Positions 12,369 through 25,051 of a stretch of DNA of 64,000 nucleotides are shown piece after piece. This DNA comes from Cinclus cinclus (Eukaryota; Chordata; Aves; Passeriformes; Cinclidae), in contig NC_085074.1 of NCBI RefSeq assembly GCF_963662255.1, positions 2,046,001-2,110,000 on the forward strand, written 5' to 3'. Both the position numbers and the translations under genes were made by a program. The stretch's first letter is position 1. Each line of letters opens with the position of its first letter. Under the pieces are notes generated by a model. It saw nothing but the letters and a program-made list of their open reading frames with translations, did not search any database and was not told the DNA's origin.

Positions 12369-12660
12369 TCCCTGAAGGAGGTTGTAGGAAGGTGGGGACC
12401 AGGCTCTGCTCCCTGGTAAAAAGCGGAAGTCAGGAGGGAAGGGTCTCAGGTTGTGCCAGAGGAGGTTCAAGTTAGACAGCAGCAGGAATTTCTCCATGGA
12501 AAGGGTGAGGCCTTGGGAGGCTGCCCAGGGAGGTTTGGAGCGCCCATCCCTGCAGGTGTCCAAGGTCACACTCAGTGCTCTGGGCTGGGGACAAGGTGGG
12601 CATGGGGCGCAGGTTGGACTCAGTGATCCTGCAGCTCTTTTCCACCCTCAGTGATTCTGA
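12369..12660 (+). mobile_element. CR1 LINE 3' fragment
   Basis: Contains the CR1 3' landmarks GGAGGTTCAAGTTAGAC, TTTCTCCATGGAAAGGGT, GGCTGCCCAGGGAGG and TTTTCCACCCTCAGTGATTC, ending at a terminal octamer-like string. It is about 290 bp and 5' truncated. The terminal sequence places it in a different CR1 subfamily from the CCATGGCAGGG type. Confidence 0.85.
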
Positions 12661-15600
12661 ACCGAATCTCCTCTGCCCTAAGCAGAAATAATGCTAGTTT
12701 TGGAGGTGGGGAGTGGCTCTGTGGATTTCCCCGTGGCTCTGCCATTAGGATGGCACAGCAGGAAGCAGCTGAGGTGCTCTGGATGGAGCACAGAACCAAC
12801 CCAAGTGCCAAGGACACCTCCCAGAGCTGCCTGAGCTTCCTGCCCAGAGTTGTCTCTGCATCCAGAGCGACACTGAGCCAGGCTGAGTCCGGGACAGGTT
12901 TTGAGTTTAAAGGATGTGGGAAGAGGTGAGTGTGACTCCATTTCACACGCAGAACCTGGCACAGAACCAACCCAACGCAACCCAGCTCCCTGTTCCACCC
13001 AAGGACGGCTCTGGAGGTGGCAGCAGCCGGGGGAAGAGTCCAGGGCAGCCAGCAGTGGGATTGAACCCCACATGAAGGCACAGGCTGAGCACTGCACACA
13101 GCTACGGGCTCGGAGGGATGATGGAAGATCTGATCCCCAGCCTGGAGGAATCCCAGGATCCCTGCTCAGGGAACACGTTTTGTGATAAAGAAGCTCCTCA
13201 GGGCAGGGATCACTGCTGGCTGTAAGGAGCAGGCAGCAAGAAGAGAAAGTGAGAGGTTGAAATGCTGGTGAGAGCTGGGCTGGAGCCTGTTCCCAGCTGG
13301 GATAACTCAGACACTTCCATTCTGGAATTTAGGATGAAAAGGGGCAATTTCTTCCCCTGCCCTCCATTGAGTTGAGGTGCTGAAGTTGTTGAGGACAAGG
13401 AGGGATCCACAGAGCCTGCCTCAGCTCTGACTTTGATGGAAACACACTTCAGTGCAAGGTTAAAGATTTCCAGTGGAGACAAAGAATTCTGGAATGCAGC
13501 TTAGAGAGAGAAGGGGCTGGAAATGGTTTTGTACACCACAAGAAAGCCAATTTAGAGCCTGAAGCAGAGGAGGAAATGATAAAGGTAATATACTTGACAA
13601 AGTTTCCCAGAGATACACACTGGAGAAATCCATCCAGACCATTTGTTCCTCTGTGAGCAAGTGGAAAGACTCATTACAGATTCTGCCTTTGTTGCTCTAT
13701 AGAAATGAGAATGCTAATTGGTTTACTTGAAGTTTAATTGAAAATTAATAGAATTTCACCAGAGATTTGCAGCACTGGAGTTAAAATGACATTTGATTAA
13801 AGTCACACTAAAAACATACTCAAGGACATTCTGAAGACAGCAGCAGTGGCATTCCTTTTTGAATGGGAATAAATATTTATCATTGGTAGAAATTGCTGAG
13901 AATATCCAGTGTTTTTAAGGACCGTGGTGATATTTTTACCAGGAACTCTCTGTCCCTTCTTGTGTTTTCAAGAGCCCCTCCAAGTGGTGCTGCACTTCTT
14001 TATCCTAAACAGAGAATATTTAAGTCCTGATACACGTTTCCCCAAAAATATGAATATGCAAGATTAAGAATAGAATCCTGACCAGGATTATACAGGATAT
14101 TTCCAGGGAAATCTTGAACAAATAAAAAAAACCCAAAAAAACAAACCACTTTTATCTGCACGTGACAGGAACATCAGGAAACAAGGGACACTCCGCTCTT
14201 GCTTTCCTCCAAAGAAATGAGGCCAGGCTTTTCCCACTGGCTGGAATATCCATCTTCATAAAGATTTGGAAAATAAATAAACACTGAACACTGTCTTAAA
14301 GCACTCAGTGTTCCACAATGGAATTTGCACAACAAAAGTTTTGAAGGATGAGAAATATTTTTTGTTGTTGTTTTTTGGGTTTTTTTTGGTTTTTTTTTTT
14401 CCAAGTGCAGAAAAATCCCTGCTTGGACATCATAAACCACAGGTTTGAAATGAGTGCACCTTCGTGCAAATTAACTGCATCAACTGAATATTCATTTGAT
14501 TGGCTACAATTACATTTCCTTTATCATTACTATGGAAACTGTTTGGCTGGCATTTGATATTTACTTGAAATACGTTATCATTTCAATACTATCACAAAAG
14601 TAGGTCATTAAGCTGCCATCCCCATGAATACATCTGCACACTTCCAAAGCCTGACTTAATTGCTTTCCTTTCCAGTCAAAGCTAAATCACCCCTCTAAGA
14701 AAATATCCATTGATCTGAAGCACAGGGCCATTGTCCCCAGGACTGGCTGCAGAAAATAAAAGACATTTTCTTAAATGATCAGCTGCAGTTGTATCACTGC
14801 AGAGCTTTTGATCAGGCCAAAAGAAAGAGACTAAAGATTTATTGGATATTTAACAGCGTGTTTTAACTTTGCCATTTCTGTTAATGACAAAACCAGATTC
14901 TGCTGGACGTTCAGTGGGTTTTCTATTGAAGGAGAACACTGAGCACCCACATCTTCAAAAGAACTGGCACCAGGACAAGCTGCTCGAGCTGTGCCAATTA
15001 AGTCACTAATGACAGTGTCACTCTCCGGGTCAATAATGGCCAGGGCATGTTCTAGAATTTAAACCACAGCATGGAAATCTCCTTATAACTCACATTTTAA
15101 TATTTAAGAATCATTAGCTTTTACTGTGTACAAGTTACCAATGCTTCAACGACTTATAATACCCACAAAGACTTAAACAAATTAAAGGTTTAATTTCAAC
15201 TCATTAAAATGCCCACACGGGATTGTTGCACCCCGAGTGTTTACAATGAGTAGTAAAATAATTGTGTTTAAAATCTCTGCTTCCGGTTTCCAACTCAATC
15301 ACTGCTTTTGTGTAATTTTTATTACTAGCAAAATAGATAAATTTATCCCTTCGCAATGCAGGCAGATACATCACCAAACCTTTACCATTCATTTCTGCTG
15401 AGGTTCTTTATTCCCTTTCAGCATCACAAGATTCTCCACCAGAATAACGTCCTGGATAAAATGGGCCTCAGCTCTGTGTGGTCTCCTTTTGCCACAACTG
15501 AATTAAGCAAGGATAGGGTCAGAGAGCTCAAACACAAGTAATTCCATCACTGGAGTCCATTTCCTCTCTGAGTTCAATCCCCAGCAGGGCCCTGCCTATT

Positions 15601-16340
15601 CTCTGATTGTCACTCAGGCTCCAAATGCAGGAGCTTTGGCGCCGTCTCTCTCCAGCAAATCCATTCCTGGACCCGCAGACCAGAAAATAAATTTCGTCAA
15701 TAAAATTCCTGTCTTGTGTCTAAACCACCAGCTAATTTTTTTTGGCACACGGATGCATCTTCTCTGTCATGTTCTAATGTAGCACAGAGCAGATTCAAAC
15801 CCGCCTGGAAAACTGAAAATCTCAGTTCTCTCAAGTCTGAGAAGAGGTAAAAACCCTTAAATTATACCCAATGAAGATATCAGAGATTTGTTATGCTTTG
15901 CAGAAGTGGAACCTCATTCCCTGTTGAAAGGCGAGATACCAGAATTTGGAATTGGTCTATCACCAAGAATTACAGCTGCAGCATTATCTGTACCAGGAAA
16001 TGTTCCATCCCTCCCATCACAAACACCCCGTCCTCCTGGTATCTCTGCAATTTGGCCTCCCAGAAATGACTTCCCAGAGAAAAATGAATCAGAGAAGTGC
16101 GATAGTGCTAAAACAATTCTCCAGAGTTTCCTGATGAAAAATGCCTGAGCATAAATCACAGAGGAACCGTGCAACCATCTCTGCTCACACAAAAGGAGGG
16201 TTCAGAATCCCAGTTCTGCCTCCACCGTGGCTCTGGGGGACAAACAGGGACCACGACTGAGCCATGGTACAGGGCAGAGCTGGGATTTTAACCTGGACAC
16301 ATCCCTCATCAGGTGAAGAGTGATAGTGAAAACAGCCCCA
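12661..16340. other. Long unique AT-rich stretch
   Basis: No gene or named repeat. Between about 13690 and 15390 the DNA is AT-rich and complex, with many homeodomain-like TAAT/ATTA cores and short runs only (a T/G-rich tract near 14357-14401). It resembles vertebrate conserved noncoding DNA in texture, which is an impression and not evidence of constraint. The 159-codon minus frame at 12620-13099 partly overlaps the CR1 and has no domain. Confidence 0.45.
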
Positions 16341-16456
16341 GCATTAATAACACTAATAGTAATTAATAGTAATAGTAGTAGAAATAGTAGTAGTGAGAGT
16401 AAGAGTAGGAGTAAGAGTAAGAGTAAGAGTAAGAGTAATTAATAGTAAAAGTAATA
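16341..16456. repeat. (TAGTAA)/(AGTAAG) microsatellite
   Basis: Starts with TAATAG/TAGTAG trimers, changes to AGTAAG hexamers near 16396-16436 and returns to TAATAG. It lies directly before a CR1 fragment. Confidence 0.9.
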
Positions 16457-16483
16457 ACAAATCTCTGCCTAATCTTCCTAAAA

Positions 16484-16686
16484 TAAATTTAGGAAGAAAT
16501 TCTTCCCTGTGAGGGTGAGGAGGGGCTGGGATGGAATTCCCAGAGGAGCTGCGGCTGCTCCATCCCTGGAAATGTCCAAGGGCAGGCTGGAATAACCTGG
16601 GACAGTGGGAGGTGTCCCTGCCATGGCAGGGTGGCCGTGGATGGGATTTCAGGTCCCTTCCAACCCAAACCATTCCAGGATTCCTC
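16484..16686 (+). mobile_element. CR1 LINE 3' fragment
   Basis: Runs from AGGAAGAAATTCTTCCCTG through GGGGCTGGGATGGAATTCCC and CCCTGCCATGGCAGGG to TCCCTTCCAACCCAAACC and a final ATTCC octamer. It is about 200 bp and 5' truncated. Confidence 0.9.
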
Positions 16687-18480
16687 AGGAACAGCCTCAG
16701 CAGAAGGACAAGCCCCGAAGGAAAACTCTTTCAACATTGTCCGTTCAGGAAGTAAAACATTTACAGTTTACAGTAAAAAATTTACAGTTTGTCAGGACCT
16801 AAATCCTTGAGCTGCCATGGGAAATCCTAAACGCTCATCAACAAACAAGGGCAGCAAAAGAATTTCTGAAATGTTCCTCATTAATTCCCCCTAATTTCCC
16901 TTATTAGTTTTGATTTTCACACTTGTCCTTTTTTATGCCTTTCATCCAGCACATTTAGGAATTGAAGGCAATACAAGCAAACGGCAGAGGATCATTTCTC
17001 TCTCCCTCATTATTCAGAGTATTTGAGATTTCACTGTGATTTTCACAGCTCTTGCTGAATTTCAATCTCCCTTCTCCAAACAGCTTTACGGGGCTTTTTC
17101 CCCCACCCCAAAATTCCTTTGTTTTGTTCATGCTCCTTCTTTCCCTTAGCTTTTATTGCAAACTAACTAATCCTTTTCATTTCAAACTCATGTCATTATG
17201 AAAGCCTCTTATTTTGCTGTTGGGCTGCATCTGTTCCAGAGCCAGATTCCAGCCTTCTACTTAAGTTTTACACCTCATAGTTTAACCTGTTGGTGGTATT
17301 TTTGATTTAATAAAATTATTTGTGTTTTTTTTCTTACTCCCAGCTTGTCACGTGCACCCGGGTGTCCCAGTCAGGCAAGGAACTCTTGAGTAACCAAGTT
17401 TAATGTCAGAGGTTCAAGGTGAAGGTCAGGTTGCAGAGGATCCACTGCTCTGACCTCCATCAGAGTTCACAAATAAGGGGAATCAGTGCTAATTACAGCT
17501 GTCACACAGCTCAAATCCTTTTTTTTTCCTTTTTTTTTCTTCTTTTTTTTTTTTTTCTGTCCAAGATACCTCAGTAGAAGGAAAAGCCCAGCACGGCTCC
17601 TGGATGAGCAATGGTAAAAGTTTAACTCAAGGATCACCATGGCAGTGAGTGCTGGAGTCAAGAATTAATACCCCAGAATTAGACACAGAGACATTCAATT
17701 GAGATACAGATACCTAGGTCAGGAAAGAATTCACCCAAAAACATTCATTGGTGCCATAATCCCTCCCCCATTTCAGGGCTTGGCAGCTCATTCCTTTGGG
17801 AAATCCTGGCGTTAAACATTTTTCCCTGTAAATATTTCATGAACCCCATCGCTGGGAGGTTCTCAGCACCACTTGTATGCATGCAGTGTCTGAGTGGGGC
17901 TGTCCCAGAAGGCAGCAGCTGATCACTGAGTGGAATAACCTGAGCTGAACAGGAATCTTGGATCAAACACGAGGAGCCAATGTTCAGCAGCAGTAAGGGA
18001 AGGAGAGGAAGGCAGAGATGACACCACCTCAGCCTCTTCCTTTTCACTAAGGCCCTGGGGGAAAGAAAAGGTTATTTGCCAGTAATTAGAATATTACATA
18101 CTAACAGAGATCAGGATTCCATTTTTTTTTGCATTTCTTTCTGTTTCTATTGAGCAAACCCCCACATTTACATGATTCCCTGACAAGCGGAGGAGTCAAA
18201 CACAGGTTTAGCTCTTGGAACAGCCAAAGGTGCTGCTGGGGAGCAGGGTCACTTGGGATGCTCGGGGCAGTGCCACAGGGGATGGGTCAATTGCCCCAAA
18301 ATCCACACATCTCTGCTTCGGGAGTGGGCTGTGAGAGGATATGAATGGAGAGCTCAGAGAAGGAGGCTCAGATCTTCGTGTTTCTGAAAAGCTCTTTAGA
18401 AATATCCCAACCGTGGGCCCTGTACAGGTGTGTGCATCACACAGGCTCCTCAGGCAGGGGATGGATGGCTCGGGGGTGAA
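16687..18480. other. Unique sequence with a T-rich tract
   Basis: No gene seen. A T/C-rich tract sits at about 17518-17557. The short duplicated string TTTACAGTTT occurs around 16761-16791. Confidence 0.5.
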
Positions 18481-18681
18481 GACATCTCTCCCTGGGAAGG
18501 GTGGTCAGGCCTTGGAGCTGCCCAGGGAGGTTTGGAGTCCCCACCTCTGGAGGTGTCCAGGGATGGCCTGGAGGTGGCACTCGGAGCTCTGGGCTGGGGA
18601 CAAGGTGGGCATTGGGCACAGCAAGGACTGGATGGTCTGGGAGGGCTTTTCCAGCCTCAGTGATTCTGGGATTCTGTGACA
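18481..18681 (+). mobile_element. CR1 LINE 3' fragment
   Basis: Same subfamily signature as the copy at 12369: GGGTGGTCAGGCCTTGG, GCTGCCCAGGGAGGTTTGG, GGAGGTGTCCAGGGATGG and TTTTCCAGCCTCAGTGATTC. It ends with two octamers (ATTCTGGG, ATTCTGTG), so the true 3' end is preserved. Confidence 0.9.
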
Positions 18682-21489
18682 TTTTACTGCCTAAATGATA
18701 AACCGGCCGTTTCCCAGCTCTGCCTGGGAATCCCGGACACGGCAGTGCTCCCATTCACCCCCGTGTCCTCCTGACTCCTTCCCTGCCCAGGGAGCAGGAG
18801 CCTCTTTCCCCCGGACCCCTGCAGCCACACGAACCCAGAGCAGCTCTGGGCCTTTGCGCCTGCCACGAATCAGTGCGAGCAGTAAAACGGGCAGGAGCAG
18901 TAATTGCACGAGCTAATGGCTGCTCCAAGCCGGGCACTGCGTGTACGTTATCACAGCGATTCACCCGGAGCACCTTCACAACAACATTTCCTCTGGAATA
19001 TGCCCCTGCAAGGTCAAGTGAAAACAAGAGCGTGGCGAGGAGGAAATCTTTGAGATGGGCGCTCAGGGAACCATCAGCAGCCCAGGCAACACCAAACGCT
19101 CTGCGGAGAACACAGGGTCCCCAGGCAAGACTTCAGACAGGAGCTGGTCAACCAGGAACATCTGAAACCAATTACTCCTTTCCCAAGGCATTGTAATGGA
19201 ATGATTATGCAAGAGGATGGAGAGGGGAGAATTAAATGCAGCGGAGGCAGCGTGGGAGGACAGCAGCTCACTCCGTGATAAGATGTACTCTGTGCTTTTA
19301 ATAAATAGCAACAAATTGCACATAACCAGTTGAAGTTGAGCGCTGAGGCAAGTGCTTTGCTGAACTGGGTCCAAAAAACCTATTCTGATCCTTACCGGCT
19401 TCAAAAAAAAAAATCCAAAATAAAAATTTCAGTGAGCAGGAAGGTGCCAGGTTATTTCTTGTTATCTGACATATCTCAGAAAGGGAGCTTGTCACCAGCT
19501 CCTCAAATTGAGTCATCAGGCCTGAAATGCCTGGCTTAAAATACTTCTTTTTCTACTCAGTAGCATGTGCACGTATGTGGTTCTGATGTAGGGCTTAATG
19601 CACGGTACAAAAGAATTTCTAACTGCAGCAGTGAAACACAAAGTTCTCAGGAGAGACACAGAGACCAAGGCTCCTCCTGGAGCTGAATTCAGGCTTGTTT
19701 CAGGTCTTGTTTTTATTATTATCCATAACCTTTTCACACAATCTGGCATGAAACAATTCTGACAAGTTTATTAAAGCCTTTTGTTGTTACACTTGACATT
19801 TATGAAGGGGAGATGATAAATAAGCAGAGGAATGACATGTTTGCCAGAAATGCAGACTCTGGTGAGAAAGGCTTCTCCCCAGCCTCCCTTTTTAATGAAA
19901 TCTACCCTCTGCAGTCATTCCCATCTCTCTAGGAAGGAAAAAAAATCCAGTTTTTCTGCACCTGAACAGGTAGTTTGATCCTGCTTTTGAATTCCAAACA
20001 TCACATCCTCAGTTTCCAAGCCACCGAGGCCTTATGCGAGCGAAGATTATAATTTTATTTAAGGAACAAGACAAAGGGCAGTGAGTTTTAATGTAGTAAA
20101 GTCATTAAGGATGAAATAATTTTGGCACCAACTGGGCTGGTTTGGGAACTCTTCTCTGCTCACTACACTGCAGCCACTATCAGATCCCCGGAGAAAACAC
20201 AGGAAAGAACACAAATCACTAGAAATCTGCATCACTCCATACACAGATCAGACAATTATTTGGAAACATCTACTTACACTACTCCACGTCCCAACATTTT
20301 CGAGGTAGAAATAGTAAAAAGTAATTAGAATAAGTGTAGAGATGTTGTGGTGCCTAAGGAGGCTCGTGCTGGGCACTGCTGAGTGATCTCCTTGTCATTA
20401 CTGGGCTATTTAAAGGATGGAACCCATCACAAATGGAAATGATCTGCGTCTGAAAGGGGGCTTTGGGAAAATGGAAACCTCCTGTGGCATTTGCTGCCAG
20501 GAAAAAAGTTTAAAAATCAGTGCTTCATGGTCAGGCAGCAAGAGCAAACACAGTCCCCTCAGAATTCCCAGTACAGGGCTCTGGAATCCAGGAAAACTTG
20601 AGTAAACGGAGGGTTCTACTTCCAAGGACAGGAATTTTCTTTGGGATAGAAGTTCTGATTTGGACTGTGTGCAATCCTGGGAATTGGCCCCAAAAGGACC
20701 AATGGTAACAACAGAGGAGGGATCCAGCTGAGCAAGGGGCTGAGGTTTGTACCACCTTTACTGGCCTCAGAAAATGCTGAGCACAGGCAAAAATTTGGAT
20801 TAGACTCTGGAAGATCAAAATTATATTGTTAAAAGTACAGGAAATACTGAGGCTTTCTGTATTCAAAGGAATGTTGAAATTCTGTCGCAAAGCAAAGGCA
20901 TTAAAATATGTTTTTTTTTTTTTTAATGAGACTACTGAAAACTGACATGGATAGAAATATAATTGTTGCTGGGAATCTTTAACCTCGTGCAGGAGAACAA
21001 CACAAAATCACAGAGCAAGTCCCAAATGTGATTTAGCACAAAATTTTCCCCAGACTTTGCACCAAGGGAGGACTTGGTGTCAGCCAGCAAAGCCTACCAA
21101 GGTGATTTTCTTTCACATCGTGATTTAAAATGACAATAATTGAAATTATTTCAGTTAAGTAATATCAGTTTTATTTTTATATAATTTAACTGTTTTTTGG
21201 TAATCATTTCAAGAAGTCTGAAGTATCTGCATTTTATTGGGCTTTTTTTGAGCATAAAAATCTTACCATATTCTCAGGTAAGCCTGCATGGAGGCCCCTT
21301 TGATCTCTGCAATATTAAAGTGCTAACTAGAAACACAATCAAAGTAAGATTAGAATTATTATTGCCCTGACAGTGCTAGAAATTATTGTGGCTGTTACAA
21401 ATTAAACAGAAAAAAAAATCAAACCCCTGAACTCAGTGTGTCCCTTGTGGGACATTTTGCCTTTTCCTCCCAGGAATGTTCCAGGGAGT
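18682..21489. other. Unique sequence up to the assembly gap
   Basis: The first 350 bp is relatively GC- and CpG-rich but too weak for a CpG island call. No exon is defensible. The longest frames (113-119 codons) lack domains. Confidence 0.5.
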
Positions 21490-21689
21490 NNNNNNNNNNN
21501 NNNNNNNNNNNNNNNNNNNNNNNNNNNNNNNNNNNNNNNNNNNNNNNNNNNNNNNNNNNNNNNNNNNNNNNNNNNNNNNNNNNNNNNNNNNNNNNNNNNN
21601 NNNNNNNNNNNNNNNNNNNNNNNNNNNNNNNNNNNNNNNNNNNNNNNNNNNNNNNNNNNNNNNNNNNNNNNNNNNNNNNNNNNNNNNNN
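21490..21689. other. Assembly gap of 200 N
   Basis: Exactly 200 unresolved bases. The round number suggests a placeholder for a gap of unknown true length. Confidence 0.99.
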
Positions 21690-22345
21690 AGTTGGCTTAA
21701 GGAAATTCAGGGCTGTTAACCTTAAATTGAGCAAAATTTCTATTTTAATTAGCTCATGCAACAGTTAAACAGCAATGGCATTTGAGAGACCAGATGAACA
21801 TTTCTCATCCTTAACATTTCTTTATTCTGAGATAATTTTGCTGGTAAGGTGAGGATTGACACAGACCATCAGTTCCTTTACTGCAGCATCTCTAGCAATC
21901 ACCAAAACAAAATTTCCCAAGTTCATGATCCTTTTCCAGAAGAACTCACCACTCACAAGGTCAGATGGATACAAATCCCACAAGGGGAATAAACGGAGCT
22001 GCAGAGGCCAAGCTCAAAACCTACTGGACTGGAAATGTTTTCAAAAGAAAAATTAAGGATTCTAAGTGTTTACATGAGCGAGGAAAAGCGTGGCTGTGGG
22101 TTTGAACAGCTCTCAGCACTTCTTCAGGGACCACAGACACCTCCCAGCAGCGCTGAGGGAAGACAATCCCTCACTTTGTCCCAGATTTCGGAAACAATCC
22201 AGGTCATTCATGAGCCCGTTCCCCTCAGGTCCCTTTGAACAGATCCACATGAGAAATGTGCAGGTTAGAAGCTGGAAGCAGATGAGATCCAAGGACACTC
22301 AACCTCTCCCTTGTCCGTGGCAGCTGAGCCCAGGCTGCTGCTCCC
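21690..22345. other. Unique sequence before the first LTR
   Basis: Nothing recognised. A 143-codon frame (22090-22521) reads from here into the LTR and is not credible as a gene. Confidence 0.5.
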
Positions 22346-22907
22346 TGTTGGAAATGAGGAACAAAAAGTCTCGATATTTAGGAAAATTTAGATGGTTTTA
22401 TTTGATACAGATGGAGCAAGCAGCTCTGGGTCACTGCCCACTCCACGCTCCATCCAACCTGGCTTTGCAGCCTCTTCTTGCAGTATGGGCTCTCGTTGTA
22501 ATTTTTAACTTTGCCAGGTAAGCCGTGGTGGTGAATAAACATCTGTAAAGTCTCTGGGGACAGTCAGTCTCCCAGATAACCACGTGGTCTTCGTAGATAA
22601 AAACCAGCAAAAAATCAGGAAGTCTGGTGTTTGTAGAGAGGCAGCAATGATCAAATGAAGGCTGGAAATTTTTTTTTTTATCTTGCAAAATCTATGGGAC
22701 TATGGGAAAGTCTGATTTTACAAACTGGTAGTAGATACAACTTATTTATAAAACATCACGTTCACAACAGGGGGGTTTAAAACAGAGTGGTTTAATCATA
22801 TATTTTCCTCTATCTAGTGTCCATGCTTCACTTCAGACCTTAGTATTCTGAATTCTACAAACCCCAATACTTTTATGATTAACACAAATCTTTTATCAAT
22901 TATCACA
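22346..22907. mobile_element. Solo LTR, copy 1 of a 562-bp family
   Basis: It begins TGTTGGAAATG and ends TTATCACA. It matches 44171-44732 at 556 of 562 positions with no indel, and both boundaries are sharp because the flanks of the two copies diverge at once. Orientation is uncertain. The minus strand has a TATA-like TTTATAAATAAG at 22741-22752 and an AATAAA at 22398-22403, 53 bp from the end, which favours minus; the plus strand has an AATAAA at 22534-22539. Flanking pentamers (CTCCC left, ACACC right) do not form a target duplication. No internal retroviral genes are attached. Confidence 0.88.
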
Positions 22908-24239
22908 ACACCCAAACAGGATCTTGCAGTTCCAGGGCAGTTTTTTTGGCAGAGGATTTCTGGGGATTGCTGTCCCTGGAAGTCCCTTTTCCTTTTGTGA
23001 ACAATCTGAAACTCCCAGCAGCACAAACCGGCCAAGTTTGCCTGACAAGCCCCCCTTGCCTGGAGACTGAAGTGCTTTAATTCTGCGTGGCTGCCTTGTG
23101 CCAGAGGAGCTCGGCGACGGGCAGCGAGTGCCACATCGATCTGGGTGTCCTGGGGCTCCCCACAAACTCCCTGCCCTAGCCCTGGGCCAGGCTGAGCAGT
23201 GCCAGGAGCTCCCTCCCAGCAGCTCAGGGAGAGCTAACCCCGGCTCAGAGCAGCCCTTCCCAGGCAGCCCTGACTGATTCTCTGCCCTGTCCGACCTGTT
23301 CCTGGCAGAGCTTCAAACCACAGCTCCTCCTCCTTGCCTGCATCAGGACAATGACCTTTCCTCATCTCCCCAGGTCCTTCATCTCCATCTACATCATTTT
23401 TTTTTCTCCTGCTTGTTGCTTGCTCAGAACGAAGCGATGTGTCCAAAATAGCAAAGGATATTCATATTACAGCTCCATAAACCACCCAGCATTTCTTCTG
23501 CTGAGCTGCTCTGTCCCATCTTATTCCTCTTCTGGCCCAGGAGGTGAGGGTATTTCATTGCCACTGAAATAATTCCCCACTGCCAAATTGATCAAGTTCT
23601 TTGCCATCTCCAGAAGAAAGCAGTTCTATTAAACATGGATTATTAACAATAATAAATGCTTCAAAGCCCTGGACACTGCTCACCAGCCACGGGAAATGCA
23701 TTATCATAAAACCCACATTCTTAAATTCAAAAGGAATGAGGCTTGGAGCCGGATTGGTGGCAATGGCAGGGCTATCTATCAGGGAAACCCATTATGATGA
23801 AGAGAAGCACTTAGAGCACAGAAGGGCTCTGACAAAAAGCAGTCAAAACGTTTTCATCAAGGATAATGCATCTGCTCTGCAAATCCCAGCTCACAAACAC
23901 CCCAACACACACACAGAAACCTTTCTCCATTTTATTTGCATCTTGTTCAAATGGTTACAAGAATGTTGAGTTAATTTTCTCCCTTTCTACCCTTTGAGCA
24001 CCATCTCACACAGACAGCTCAGGGCCTTTGTTCCCGAGCCTCAGGCACCCTGGGATCTCTGTCCCTGTTCCACCAGCTGCAGGCAGAGCAAGGATCAGGA
24101 TCATTGATCAAGGATGATCAATGGACAGCCCCAGAAGGGCTCTGGCAGCACAGGAGCCTTTGTGCTGCTGCTGCTGCTGCTCTGCCAAAAACGTCAGCCC
24201 CACAAAGGAAGGGAAAAGGAGAAAAAGGGGGATTCTGTC
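22908..24239. other. Unique sequence with a short CTG run
   Basis: No gene seen. A six-unit CTG run sits at 24162-24180, just before the next CR1. About 23600-23830 is AT-rich and complex. Confidence 0.5.
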
Positions 24240-24782
24240 CTGCTGAGGTGAGATCCCACCTGCAGAGCTGCTCTGGGTCCCAGCACAGGAAGGACATGGA
24301 AGTGTTGGGGAGAGTCCAGAGGAGCCCCAGGATGATCGGAGGATGGAGCAGCTCTGCTGGGAGGAAAGGCTGGGAGAGCTGGGATCATTCACCTGGAGAG
24401 GAGAAGCTTTGGGATGAGCTCAGGGTGACCTTGCAGGGCCTGAAGGAGCTGACAAGAAAGATGGAGAGAGACAATTCCCAAGAGATGGGCAGACAGGATA
24501 CAGGGATTGGCTTCAAACTGACAGAGACTTGGGTGAGGTGGGATACCGGGAAGGAATTCCTCTCTGTGGGGGTGAGGAGGGGCTGGGATGGAATTCCCAG
24601 AGCAGCTGTGGCTGCTCCTGGATCTCTGGAAGTGTCCAAGGCCAGGCTGGAGCACCTGGGTCAGTGGGAGGTGTCCCTGCCATGGCAGGGGTGGGATGGG
24701 ATGGGATGGGATGGGATGGGATGGGATGGGATGGGATTTAAGGTCTCTTCCCACCCAAACCATTGCAGGATTCTGTGATGAT
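24240..24782 (+). mobile_element. CR1 LINE 3' fragment with internal GGGAT expansion
   Basis: The longest CR1 piece here, about 540 bp. It runs from GAGATCCCACCTGCAGAGC through AGCACAGGAAGGACATGG, GGATGGAGCAGCTCTGCTGG, GGAATTCCTCTCTGTGGG and CCCTGCCATGGCAGGGG to a 3' end with ATTCTGTG at about 24771-24778. A GGGAT array at 24691-24737 replaces a short G-rich segment of the normal 3' region. Confidence 0.93.
24691..24737. repeat. (GGGAT)n array inside a CR1
   Basis: Nine uninterrupted GGGAT units inside the CR1 3' region. It most likely expanded in place from the related GGGTGGGATG string. The plus strand carries repeated GGG runs and so has G-quadruplex potential. Confidence 0.95.
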
Positions 24783-25051
24783 TCAGACATTTGGGTTAGA
24801 GTTGAGCAGAAGCCCTTCAGGCTGTCACCAAAGAACTTCACAGAAGCCTAAATGAGGATTTAATATTTTTCAAACTGTTTTTTTTTTGTTTGTTGGTTTG
24901 TTTTTTTTTTTTTATCCTGCAATCCCATTCACAGTGACACCCTCAGCCCCAAGGTGCCAATTTGAGGAGTAATTCTGGTAACATCTCCTGTATCCAGGGA
25001 GGATCTGCCACCTGTGGCTCACCTGGGTGGGAGGGGAGACACAGAGCAGAT

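Noticed and set aside
18690..19040. CpG island or promoter
   Set aside because: CpG sites are somewhat frequent, but the GC content and length look too low for an island, and no transcript-like sequence adjoins.
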